A program made the position numbers and the translations under genes. Positions 12,217-25,000 of a stretch of 64,000 nt of DNA are shown here, in pieces (within the stretch, counting starts at the first letter, position 1; every line of letters begins with the position of its first letter). Source of the stretch: Siphonodentalium dalli. Its lineage: Eukaryota; Mollusca; Scaphopoda; Gadilida; Siphonodentaliidae. Under the pieces are notes generated by a model, which saw only the letters and a list, made by a program, of their open reading frames with translations, was not told the DNA's origin and did no database searches. The stretch lies in assembly GCA_032622095.1 (NCBI GenBank), contig CP136069.1, positions 200,678,690-200,742,689 on the forward strand, given 5' to 3'.

Positions 12217-13090
12217 TCTGCCTCCAGTAAGAAACCGCGTCGTTGTTTGAAGGGCTAGAGAGCCGCGCAACATATCCCATGTTAACGTCTCGAGTCGTCA
12301 ACATAAGGGAAACAAAGACAACTGTTTCATCGTCTCTCGCTGGCCTCCTTTTTTCATGTCGTCATTTACCTTGAACAACGTTATGGAGAGAGCGCTAGGA
12401 AATTTTGAGATTTTCTGGTGAAAATTCTTCGGAATAAATGTCAAATTCCAGGACCATCGGCAAACATATACGTTATTGTTGTAGATTGGCGGTAACGTGG
12501 CATGACATTTACTCGTATCTGGCTGAGACACTCCGCTCACTGTTCCGTTCATCACCACGACGTAACGCTTCCACCGGAACGTTCCGCCTTAGCGCAGATG
12601 AGGCTGAGCTCTAAGAACGAGTCCACGCCAAGAGCCGACAACATATGTAGAGTGGTAATATCGCTAGTGCTTGACCTCATTTGACGATATACTCATAGGA
12701 CGCGCATCTATAATCTCAAATCGACTTCATCCACCCGCATGTGCAATTTGACTTATATATATCAAGATGTTCCACCCATTTTGGTTTTAAAAAAACACCC
12801 AAAAGAGATGCGTAAATTAGTTGAATATAACGTGACTGCCAATTCTGGGGTGAAGGTCGAGCATAGCTCCTGCGACATTACCCTTCTATCATCAACATAA
12901 GGGAAAACAAGACAACCGTTTTATCCTTTATCGCTGGTCTGCGTTTTTCATGTTTATAGTTACGTTGAACTATGTTATGGAGATAACAATAGGAGATTTG
13001 AACATTTTCTGCTGACCATTCTTCGGAATGAATGTTAAATTGCTATGAATGGTCAGGACTATGGGCGGCCATTCGGTCGGAAATTACATG
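12217..13090. repeat. Two copies of a dispersed repeat
   Basis: A block with CATAAGGGAAAC, CATGTCGTCATTTACC and CTTCGGAATAAATGTCAAAT lies at 12290-12445 and recurs in diverged form at 12885-13050. Its reverse complement lies at 46190-46350. The open frames are repeat translations. Confidence 0.6.
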
Positions 13091-13099
13091 AAATAAAAG

Positions 13100-13510
13100 T
13101 TAATGGTGTTTTGTGAAACCAATAGTCTCCATTTTCAAACCAATAGTCGTTCTTGGATTCAATAAGAGACAATTCCGTTTTAATAGATATAGATTCATAA
13201 TCAATGTTGACCGATGCAGATTAATGTTCTATTTTAATTTAATAGCATTCATTGTTCAACTAATATCTAATAACAGACAATTAGTACAGCTATCGCATAT
13301 TTAATAAGCGTACATTCCGTTTCAATAACCATATTTTCTTAATCAATAGACATATTTCAAACCAATAGACGATTTCCCACGATCAATGATTATCGTTATC
13401 AAACTAATAAACCTTATTGTAAACCTAATAACTTATTGTAAAACTAATAGACCTTATTGCAAAACTAATAAGTTATTGTAAAACTAATAACTAAAACCCG
13501 AATTAACGCT
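13100..13510 (+). repeat. AT-rich degenerate tandem repeat
   Basis: Variants of 'aaaccaatag' and 'aaactaataacttattgt' recur about every 20-30 bp, clearest at 13370-13490. No coding potential. Confidence 0.5.
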
Positions 13511-14815
13511 AGAGGTCTCTGGTGAAGAAACTTTGTTCACGTGATGTCAGAAATGTATAAATAAACATGGGAATTCCCAATGTCATATCGGTGTGACGAT
13601 TTGCAGTAGGTCCATTTGTGGAGACCCCCGAATTCGCGGACGTCCCCTAACATGGGCGAAATATGTTGATTTTAATGAGGGAACGGGTGAGTATATGTCA
13701 ATTGATACGTATTTTAAACAAATAACGACAAAATCATCATAATAGTGGTTTGTTCTATCAATTATATGCGCCGAGTTCACTTGGTGCAAATCAAACGACG
13801 ATAAATATTCACTATACAGATCTATATGTCCTCGTATGCCAGAATGACTCCTTAAATTTGTGTGAATAAGATGAAGTATATTTCATAACACTAACTTTTC
13901 CAGTCATCATATAACTAAACTTCAAACGACCCACAATGCGCTGAAAAGAATCTTAGATTAAACTGTACATATCAAAACGCTCGCGCCTTCGAAAGTAACG
14001 CATTCGAAGGCTTTCGTTTTTGGAACAGGTACTGGTTGTATCATTCCGACACGACGACGTAATAATAAATTTGTCAAACCAGAAATGGCAATCGCAGTTG
14101 TGCTAGGTCGTTCATACATTGGGTCTGAGCGTCGCGACCAAGTTTTCTAATTACTATTCTCTGCTACTGTTGAATTTGATTGAACTGAACTGAATGTGAT
14201 TGTATTCTTCTAACTTGTATATTGAAATTGAACATTTAGTTGATTTTTCGAGTAGTTCATGCTATGGACCCGCCAATGTGTGAGAATGGCATGATTATTG
14301 AACAGCTTTGATGTTACGGTGTGGTGTGCATAATTATTATGGATGACATTTGACCTCAGTGAACTTTATACTTGTCGGATGTTATGAGACACGAGTTAGA
14401 CTGAAGTGATAAACATTACTGGCGAAAGTTTATTTAACATTCACACGTATTCGTTGCCTATATGTCTTAATCTAACGTGTTATAACTTGCAATATTTTAG
14501 TATTTATTTCCTTGTATTTCTAACATAATTCCCATATTCTACGTACCTGTATTCTTAGTCTTTCATCTAATCATTCTCTTCTCTATTACCCCTATCTTAT
14601 CTTATCTCTCGGTATTACTTTGCTGTTATACCCTATTCTGCATATGGTTTTATATTTATTGTCAATGGAATTGCTTTGACAATGCATTGGTAATTGAACT
14701 ATGTATGTCACACCCACAAGGTCTATATGGTTTGCATTTCCTATCCTTTTTATTATTATCATTTTTTATATTCACATCGCATGTGTGTGGTCGTATTTGA
14801 ATATTGTTTACGTAT
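13511..14815. other. Unannotated DNA
   Basis: No exon, array or inverted repeat recognised. The short minus-strand frame at 13583-13789 has no splice or domain support. Confidence 0.35.
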
Positions 14816-15410
14816 TGATAGCCGGTCACATATCCAGTGTAGCATAAAGGGTGTTACATAACGAGAATTACGGGAGTCGCACCGATAGTAACTGTTGGCA
14901 GCACCCGGAATCCCAAGCCGGTCACATATCCAGTGTAGCATAAAGAGTGTAACATAACGAGAAGTGCGGGAGTCGCAACGATAGGTGGCAGCACCCGTAA
15001 TTCCCAGACGGCACCTATCGAAGAACTAACCGAGCTCGACGTTGATTAACTTCGGTGACCACACAAAGCGTTTAACGACTGTTACCAAGATATCTAGATC
15101 TCTCGTGCAGAGACGTTACTGGCCTATATTTAGAACGCGACCGCTAGACTACCCCCCCCCGTTCTTTTTCAGAGTCAGCGAATCTCACCAGTCACCCTCA
15201 GAGCGGTTGCATCGTGACACAGTCTCTGGTGGCCGACGAGCCACCCATTGTAACATAACTAGAGGGATAGAGAGATGTGCGGGAGTCGCACCGGAAGTTG
15301 GCAGCATCCCGAATTCCCAGCCGGCCACCCATCCCAGGACTAATCGAGCCTAACGACTGTTACCCCAAGAGATATTGACCTCTCGTGCAGAGGCGTCATC
15401 TGCCTTATAT
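14816..15410. repeat. Imperfect tandem duplication
   Basis: A ~95-bp unit containing GCCGGTCACATATCCAGTGT, ACATAACGAGAA and GGGAGTCGCA(C/A)CGATAG is repeated at 14820-14914 and 14915-15009, with a diverged third copy at about 15226-15330. A second motif, CTCTCGTGCAGAG(A/G)CGT, occurs at about 15099 and 15381. No coding assignment. Confidence 0.6.
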
Positions 15411-15930
15411 ATCTACACTTCGACAGCTACACATGTAATACTACCACTCGCGTTTCCATTAAGGTTATGCATTATAAACGAAAAGTTTGAATTAAATTTA
15501 CTATAATGCTAACGCGCGTTAGAGAATTAGTCTTCAGCGTGTTGGGGTTATAACTGTACTACCCGAAACAGGTCACCACACCAAATTTAGTTTAAACCCG
15601 TCCAGGGTTCTAAAGAAAAATCGCTAAAAGACAGACGGACAGAAGGATATATCGTACTCTTTTAGGTAACCTCAATAGAAACCAGAGTTATTTCTTGATC
15701 AACCAATATTAGTAGGGAGGGTAGCTCCTTAGTTTCTTAAATAAGTACAACGAAACAATGGATTTCATTCTGAAACATCTGTCAACATCTAATCACGTTA
15801 AATTGTAGATGTGAAGATCAATCCCCGCCTCGACACGACAGTAGGAAAAAATGAATACAATTACAACGATGAAACGTCGGTGGTTATTGTTCAGTCGAAA
15901 GTGATCCATCGTGTTCTAATTATCGGGGCC
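15411..15930. other. Upstream region of the RGD-rich gene
   Basis: No repeat recognised. By position this is the proximal promoter region of the plus-strand gene starting at 15990. I cannot point to specific elements other than the TATA-like word listed separately. Confidence 0.35.
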
Positions 15931-15939
15931 TACAAATAG
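15931..15939 (+). promoter_or_regulatory. TATA-like box of the RGD-rich gene
   Basis: TACAAATAG sits about 50 bp upstream of the proposed ATG, a spacing that would put transcription start near 15960 and leave a short leader. It is only a TATA-like variant, so the assignment is tentative. Confidence 0.25.
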
Positions 15940-15989
15940 TGATCTGATCTCACAAATTAGTTCCACAATTGCTTTTGCCAAACGGAGAC

Positions 15990-16016
15990 ATGGATTCCGA
16001 CCGGCCATCGCTTCGC
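15990..16016 (+). CDS. RGD-rich gene, exon 1 (start codon)
   Basis: ATG with purine at -3 and G at +4, nine codons (MDSDRPSLR), then a perfect GTAAGT donor in phase 0. Joined to exon 2 it makes a complete signal peptide, which is the main reason for choosing this start. It is so short that it would be missed by length-based ORF calling. Confidence 0.55.
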
Positions 16017-19000
16017 GTAAGTATTATGTTTCATTACACTCGATTTCCATTGAAAAGGCCGTTAATTAAACATGGTAATGTCACTTGTGAATTATGTCAT
16101 TTCTCGTGACGTCATTGTCGTTACGTCGCGTACTGATCTAGACTGAATTTTCTATGGTTAATCTTTCTCCGCATCGGGACATGCATTAATTCTTGATTAT
16201 TAATCATATTTGGCGAAGTAAATTGATGCAGGAGTGCAACAAATAGAGTAGTCAATTAGTTCCGGGAATTACGTTAAATAATTCACTCGAGGCGAGAGAA
16301 GTTTAGGTAATTCTCGGAACCAATTGATTACTCTCAACATTGTCCAAGCACATTAGACATGGAAGGGGAAAGGTAAGAACATAAATAGGAGAAAGTATTT
16401 TTAAAAAGATTATCTAGGTCATAACATATCGTGGATGTGCCACGAAATGTCCCCTTAAAATATGAGTTGATCTTTCTGAGTTACACCATTTTTTCCATAT
16501 AAGAAAGCACCCTTTTATTTTCGACAATCCATGGAAATAATTGGATGCTGCGACAAGTAATACAAATTTCTCCAACAGAGACACCCATTCAAAAGCGAAC
16601 TTCGAATTAATGTTACATATATTGATTTATTACACGATCCTACCATTATTCCATTCAATAAACCCATTCTATAAATTGTGATATTAAACGTTCGTTTAAT
16701 AACAGGAAATAGTGCCAGGTGACCTTTGACTTCCGGTTTACCGTCTTTTAACATTCCGTACGCTACGTCTCAAAAATACTATGACTTCCAATATTTTTCC
16801 AACAAACTATCATGACTGAAGAATTTGAAAAGTTATGTTATTAAATATACGCCATTAAAAGCGCCAAATAGTCTTTATTTATCTGGGACTATTTCTTTAC
16901 GCGGGCAAACAACGAATAGTTACGTGAAACGTCATCGCATGTCTTATAGAAGCCGATGTTAGTTTCTTGTTCCATTTGTTGATTTAAGTATGTTTTGTCG
17001 ATGTTTTGGATCATGTAATAAATAGAATCTACAACTCGTCCCCAGTTTATAGCGGAAATTACAAAACTCGTCCAGTAAATTAGGTCTGGACCTCGCCAAA
17101 GGCTCGGTCCAGACCTAATTTACTGGACGAGTTTTGTAAATTCCGCTATAAACTGGGGACGAGTTGTAGATCCTCTATATATAATATCATATTTCGACCC
17201 AAAAACATTATTTTAGGCAAACTGTCGTATTAGATGTCTGATATCTCGGGTTTCACAAAATATAGACGTGAGCAATTTGTTTTAACCCTTTACCCAACAA
17301 ACCGGCCAAAACCGGCCAAATAAAGCTTCAACGGCCTAAAATATCTTCGGTCTGTCTCAATAGAACCATACAGATATGGATATCATTGGAACCGGCTCCT
17401 TGACCACATTGTGATAGTTACAGTTATGCCCTGTGCCAATGCATTCTCTTATATATGCGAGTCGACCATAGGTCGCCTCGCATATATAAGAGAATGCATT
17501 GGCCTAAAAAAAATCTTTTTAAAACAGTTTTACCATTTTTTCTTACAATCTTTAACAATTTTAGAATTTTTAATGTGTTAAGCCAATGCATTCTCTTATA
17601 TATGCGAGGCGACCTATGGTCGACTCGCATATATAAGATAATGCATTGGCACAGGGCCCTTCTATTGGGGAAAGGGTTAACAACTGTACGTACATCACTT
17701 TTTCACAATACAATGTATAACAATGCGACTATGCCTATCGCAAGTGGTCAATACTTGTAATAACATAACCCTACCCACTAAACGGGTTCTCCTCGACCTA
17801 GTCACATTGTGCTCTTTACTTTGTCTAATCTAGTCATATGAATTAGGCAGTTAAACAAGTTTGTGTGAACTTAGAGTACGGAAGCGAAAAGAGCGACACG
17901 GACAAAACAATACACACAGCCATGAAATGGCCGTCAAAATGGCCGCAACACCAAGCCATGCCACGACGAAAGAAACATATTGTAGAATCATCTATGAGTC
18001 ACAATACGTATTGCCAATATATACGTCTGTTGTTATATACAGGGTCCGCGCTGGATCGAAATTTACTTTTGCCAAATTATTTGCCAAATGAAAATATGTT
18101 TTTGCCAAATTCTTTTAGAATTTGCCAAATATTATCCCTGATAGTATCATATTCTGCAACCTTGATTTGATATCGATAGGAAAGCAGTTACTTACTAATT
18201 ATACTCGCATCTCAATTGTGGTTTATCAACAATAATAAGCGATAGTTTAGGTAATATATGTACGCGATAGTTTAGGTAATATATGCATGCGATAGTTTAG
18301 ATAATATATGCACGCGATAGTTTAGGTAATATATGCATGCGGTAGTTTAGATAATATGTGTACGCGATAGTTTAGATAATATGTGTATACGATAGTTTAG
18401 GTCATATATGCATGCGATAGTTTAGGTAATATATGCATGCGATAGTTTTGGTAATATGTGTATACGATAGTTTAGGTAATATATGTACGCGATAGTTTAG
18501 GTAATATATGCATGCGATAGTTTAGGTAATATGTGCATGCGATAGTTTAGGTAATATATGTACGCGATAGTTTAGGTAATATATGCATGCGATAGTTTAG
18601 GTAATATATGCATGCGATAGTTTAGGTAATATATGTATGCGATAGTTTAGGTACAATATGCATGCGGTAGTTTAGATAATATGTGTATACGATAGTTTAG
18701 GTAATATATGTACGCGATAGTTTAGGTAATATATGCATGCGGTAGTTTAGATAATATGTGTATACGATAGTTTAGGTAATATATGTACGCGATAGTTTAG
18801 GTTATATATGCATGCGATAGTTTAGGGAATATATGTATGTGATAGTTTAGGTAATATATGCATGCGATAGTTTAGGTAATATATGCATTCAATAGTTTTG
18901 GTAATATGTGTATACGATAGTTTAGGTAATATATGTACGCGATAGTTTAGGTAATATATGCATGCGATAGTTTAGGTAATATGTGCATGCGATAGTTTAG

Positions 19001-22000
19001 GTAATATATGTACGCGATAGTTTAGGTAATATATGCATGCGATAGTTTAGGTAATATATGCATGCGATAGTTTAGGTAATATATGTATGCGATAGTTTAG
19101 GTAATATATGCATGCGGTAGTTTAGATAATATGTGTATACGATAGTTTAGGTAATATATGTACGCGATAGTTTAGGTAATATATGCATGCGGTAGTTTAG
19201 ATAATATGTGTATACGATAGTTTAGGTAATATATGTACGCGATAGTTTAGGTTATATATGCATGCGATAGTTTAGGTAATATATGTACGCGATAGTTTAG
19301 GTAATATATGCATGCGATAGTTTAGGTAATATATGCATTCAATAGTTTTGGTAATATGTGTATACGATAGTTTAGGTAATATATGTACGCGATAGTTTAG
19401 GTAATATATGCATGCGTTAGTTTAGATAATATGTGTATACGATAGTTTAGGTAATATATGCATGCGATAGTTTAGATAATATATGTATGCGATAGTTTAG
19501 GTAATATATGCATGCGATAGTTTAGGTAATATATGCATGCGATAGTTTAGGTAATATATGAATGCGATAGTTTAGGTAATATATGTATGCGATAGTCTAG
19601 GTAATATATGCATGCGGTAGTTTAGATAATATGTGTATACGATAGTTTAGGTAATATATGTACGCGATAGTTTAGGTAATATATGCATGCGATAGTTTAG
19701 GTAATATATGTATGTGATAGTTTAGGTAATATATGCATGCGATAGTTTAGGTAATATATGCATTCAATAGTTTTGGTAATATGTGTATACGATAGTTTAG
19801 GTAATATATGTACGCGATAGTTTAGGTAATATATGCATGCGATAGTTTAGGTAATATGTGTATACGATAGTTTAGGTAATATATGTACGCGATAGTTTAG
19901 GTAATATATGCATGCGATAGTTTAGGTAATATATGTACGCGATAGTTTAGGTAATATATGCATGCGATGGTTTAGGTAATATATGCATGCGATAGTTTAG
20001 GTAATATGTTTATACGATAGTTTAGGTAATATATGTACGCGATAGTTTAGGTAATATATGCATGCGATAGTTTAGGTAATATATGCATGCGATAGTTTAG
20101 TTAATATGTTTATACGATAGTTTAGGTAATATATGTACGCGATAGTTTAGGTAATATATGCATGCGATAATTTAGGTAATATGTGTATACGATAGTTTAG
20201 GTAATATATGCATGCGATAGTTTAGGTAATATATGTACGCGATAGTTTAGGTAATATATGCATGTGATAGTTTAGATAATATGTGTATACGATAGTTTAG
20301 GTAATATATGTACGCGATAGTTTAGGTAATATATGCATGCGGTAGTTTAGATAATATGTGTATACGATAGTTTAGGTAATATATGTACGCGATAGTTTAG
20401 GTAATATATGCATGCGATAGTTTAGGTAATATATGTATGTGATAGTTTAGGTAATATATGCATGCGATAGTTTAGGTAATATATGCATTCAATAGTTTTG
20501 GTAATATGTGTATACGATAGTTTAGGTAATATATGTACGCGATAGTTTAGGTAATATATGCATGCGGTAGTTTAGATAATATGTGTATACGATAGTTTTT
20601 TGTGGGTATGAGTAGCCAATCACGATTCAAAATGATAAGATGGCTACCAAAATGGCCACCGAAAATTGTCGAAATTTAAGTTCTGCTCAGAGGAAAGCCG
20701 AAACAACACTTCGGTTGTGAGCTAACGATGACAGACCTATTAAACATGTTGCCAATAATCTACTACCACAATCAGTTCAGCCCGAAATGTTCCAACTAAG
20801 CAGTATCTACTGCAGGATCCAACACGATGTCCACTTATTACGAGGGACTATCTGGAAATTAATTAAAAAGAAATTAAATTGCTACGAATCAGGATTATTT
20901 GAAAACACAGTGTCAACATTTATCGGTGGTCTAGTCCGGAAGCATCAGGCTATAATAGGTTTTCCAGTGATGGCGAAAGTGAAAAGGACAGGAGGGAAAA
21001 GCGAATAATCTGGGGTTTACTTAATTGGTGGGCAAGTTGGTTATCGGAGCTGGGGAGTTTCAAAGTAAAATTATGTTCTTCAATATCAAGAGGAAAAATG
21101 AAAATTCGCACGTACATTGTATACCCTTCACATATTATGTGACAATTCCGTGTCATGCGATTGTAGGTATATACATGTGGATAGAAACATTCTAGTACAT
21201 ATATAGACGCACCTATATCTTCTACACATTTAGTGAATTTCCCCAATGATATGTAGACACAATGTTCGTCACGGCTGGATCTGACCCGTACGCGTAAAGG
21301 TATCAACCATTTAGCTTGATTAACTGGCATTTCAAGGTTGTCATTGGATAGAAATGCCACATGAACATTAACAACATGTTTGTCTAAGAAATGTGAACGA
21401 TGAACATGTTATTTTCCGGATGTTAGACAATCAAACTGCTACATAAGGCGTTCATCCATGCTCATCAGAGCACGAAATATGTGCAAATTAATGACACGAA
21501 AACTATTTCATGCGGACGACGTACTCTAGACCTACATCCAACGTCATTTCCTATTAACTTTTATTGTTTGTACAGACTTTTTCGAGGTTTGAAAATCCCG
21601 CTTCTCCAAGAAAACCTCCACATACTTACGGAGTCGATGTGTAAACAATGTATGGGGATAGTTTCTTCATACATATATGTATTTGGCACACGTATTTTCT
21701 AGAACATAAGAGATCACCATTTACCGGAGAGTTGATATCTGGGAAGAGATCAGAGTAAAACTACTTTTCTTACATGTCGAAATGGGGAATCCATGGGCTA
21801 CATTTAGTTCCAGCTTGAAACTTGAAAATGATGGCCGAGCCCGAATAGTTAATATTTCGTCGCATCAGTGCTATAATGTAACCCACATTTTCAACTTTCC
21901 GAGAAAATGAAGGTTGAAGATTTTAGACAACATTTCTCCTAATGTTGACAAAGCATGACGTACTGTTGTATTTATCCCAATGAAAACTGACATTATAGCT

Positions 22001-25000
22001 GTTCATTGAACCTCATATTGTTTTCTGTTTATTCCCTCGTTTTCTTTTAAAAAGCAATAGCTTGTTTGGAGATATGACATTTTGCGTATGCCAGCGACGA
22101 TTCGTTTCCGTGCTATAATGAAGTTGTGCTAATAAATGCAGATTAAGCTAAATATGGTGGCAATCGCATGTGTCTATGAACTAAAAAGTGCCTATTCTGC
22201 ACTATGAAAATTCACCCATGTGCATCATCATACAGAAATGTGTGGAACAATCACAACATTTAAATCACCAAATGATCACGTGACTAACATGGAGATACTG
22301 CCATATAGCACACATTTTAGAATTCACAAACACAAAACAGAAGTCACGTGGACAACCTGAAGCGTCCGATTGGCTGCTGTTGGACATACGACCTCATAGC
22401 ACGAATAATTGTAAAGATCGCTGGAGATACGACATTTGCTTCACTGGTTTGTGCGAATATTTGTCATCCAATGCAAGGACAGTTTGGCCCATCGGATTGG
22501 ATTTTTTCTCACGATTCGAATGGTATCAAATACTCATTTCCCGCCATAATGGATATACGACATTATAGCAATGATGAGTCGAGATTTTGTCAACCCGCGG
22601 GAAGCCACCAAAAAGATTGAAAATAAATAGTTTTGATGTATATGAGCCAACTATCAACTGCATCCACCACTCACAACTTCCATTATGTGATAAGCTGGGC
22701 AGAGTCTACCATTTTCGTTTTGGAAGCCATATTAGATAAAATTTATTGTTTCTTTTGGTCTATTTGAGATGGAATGTTCACAAATAAAAGAAACGATCAA
22801 TTATTTTGTAGACAAGATCTGCTCATCCCTAAATATCAAATGTGACCAGAACCCCAAAGTCGATTTTGGTTAAATTTCATACCGCATTCGTTATAACTTA
22901 TTAGTGAAGGACCGGAGTAAACTATGATCTAATCTATTAGAAATGTCATTGCTGTAATGATCAGTTGACACGATCATTGAAAGAATATACCCATTGTTTC
23001 CCAGTTCAGAGAGCAACAAGTGATAAACAGAAGTGATAGAAAATAGTATTTTTCACATCGGGTGGCCATTTTGGCAGCTATTTTTGGTACTGATTTTTAA
23101 GTTTTTACATAGAGCTAGCATAATGGCATCATAAAGAGGTATACATTCGTATTTATTTAGTCAATTTTATTCATCAACCACTACTTATAATGGATTGAAT
23201 GACACTGTGATCAATATCCGCCATTTTCCATATTTTGACCGCCATTTTGGCAGCCATTTTGAGACAAAGCGCCAATTTGGGTTTCATTGAATTGGAGTAT
23301 TTATAGATATTGGTATGCCCAACTTACATTGTACAGTTCTGTCCATTTCTTGTTGATATATGACTGTAATCACAGTGGAGAGTTTTGTGGAATTTTATAC
23401 CGCGTTCTGTAAAATCGAATTGTTGAGGGTGTAGATGAGTCTGGGACCCCATTTATGGTATCTTTCATTGCTCCAATGATGAATTAACATGAATATGACT
23501 AAACAATGTCGCCAGTCTGAACCATTATCAAACAACAGGAATTGATCTTTAAGATATTAGGCAAAAACTTCAAATGTTCGAGTTTTGCCATTTTGGCGGC
23601 CATCTGGGACGATGGGTTCCATTTTTGCCATAAACAGGTGGCACAACATTTTACCTTTGCAAAAATGTATACATTTGTATACATATGACAACATTTGTTC
23701 TCACTGTTATCGAATTAATCTCAGTCAGAGTATCTTTTGACTAACGGCAGCCATGTTGGACGCCATCTTGGATCCTGAATTTTGCCCAAAGCGGATTTTA
23801 GCGGATTTTGGATATGTTATGAACGAGATTCTCCCGCGTCGAATGACACCAAAACCGCTTCTATACCAATTTCTTCCGGGTCGAACCCTTTGACGACCAC
23901 ACTATTTAGGTAATATATGCATGCGATAGTTTAGGTAATATATGTACGCGATAGTTTAGGTAATATGCATGCGATGGTTTAGGTAATATATGCATGCGAT
24001 AGTTTAGGTAATATGTTTATACGATAGTTTAGGTAATATATGTACGCGATAGTTTAGGTAATATATGCATGCGATAGTTTAGGTAATATATGCATGCGAT
24101 AGTTTAGTTAATATGTTTATACGATAGTTTAGGTAATATATGTACGCGATAGTTTAGGTAATATATGCATGCGATAGTTTAGGTAATATGTGTATACGAT
24201 AGTTTAGGTAATATATGCATGCGATAGTTTAGGTAATATATGTACGCGATAGTTTAGGTAATATGTGTATACGATAGTTTAGGTAATATATGCATGCGAT
24301 AGTTTGGTAATATATATGTACGCGATAGTTTAGGTAATATATGCATGCGATATTTTAGGTAATATATGCATGCAATAGTTTAGTTAATATGTTTATACGA
24401 TAGTTTAGTTAATATATGCATACGATAGTTTAGGTAATATATGCATGCGATAGTTTAGGTAATATATGTACACGATAGTTTAGGTAATATATGCATGTGA
24501 TAGTTTAGGTAATATATGCATGCGATAGTTTAGTTAATATGTTTATACGATAGTTTAGTTAATATATGCATGCGATAGTTTAGGTAATATATGTACGCGA
24601 TAGTTTAGGTAATATATGCATGCGATAGTTTAGGTAATATATGCATGCGATAGTTTAGTTAATATGTTTATACGATAGTTTAGTTAATATATGCATGCGA
24701 TAGTTTAGGTAATATATGTACGCGATAGTTTAGGTAATATATGCATGCGATAGTTTAGGTAATATATGCATGCGATAGTTTAGTTAATATGTTTATACGA
24801 TAGTTTAGGTAATATATGTACGCGATAGTTTAGGTAATATATGCATGTGATAGTTTAGGTAATATATGCATGTGATAGTTTAGGTAATATATGCATGCGA
24901 TAGTTTAGGTAATATATGTACGCGATAGTTTAGGTAATATATGCATGTGATAGTTTAGGTAATATATGCATGTGATAGTTTAGGTAATATATGCATGTGA

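Noticed and set aside
20950-21360. 136-codon minus-strand frame
   Set aside because: No recognisable domain, no splice partner, inside a probable mobile segment.
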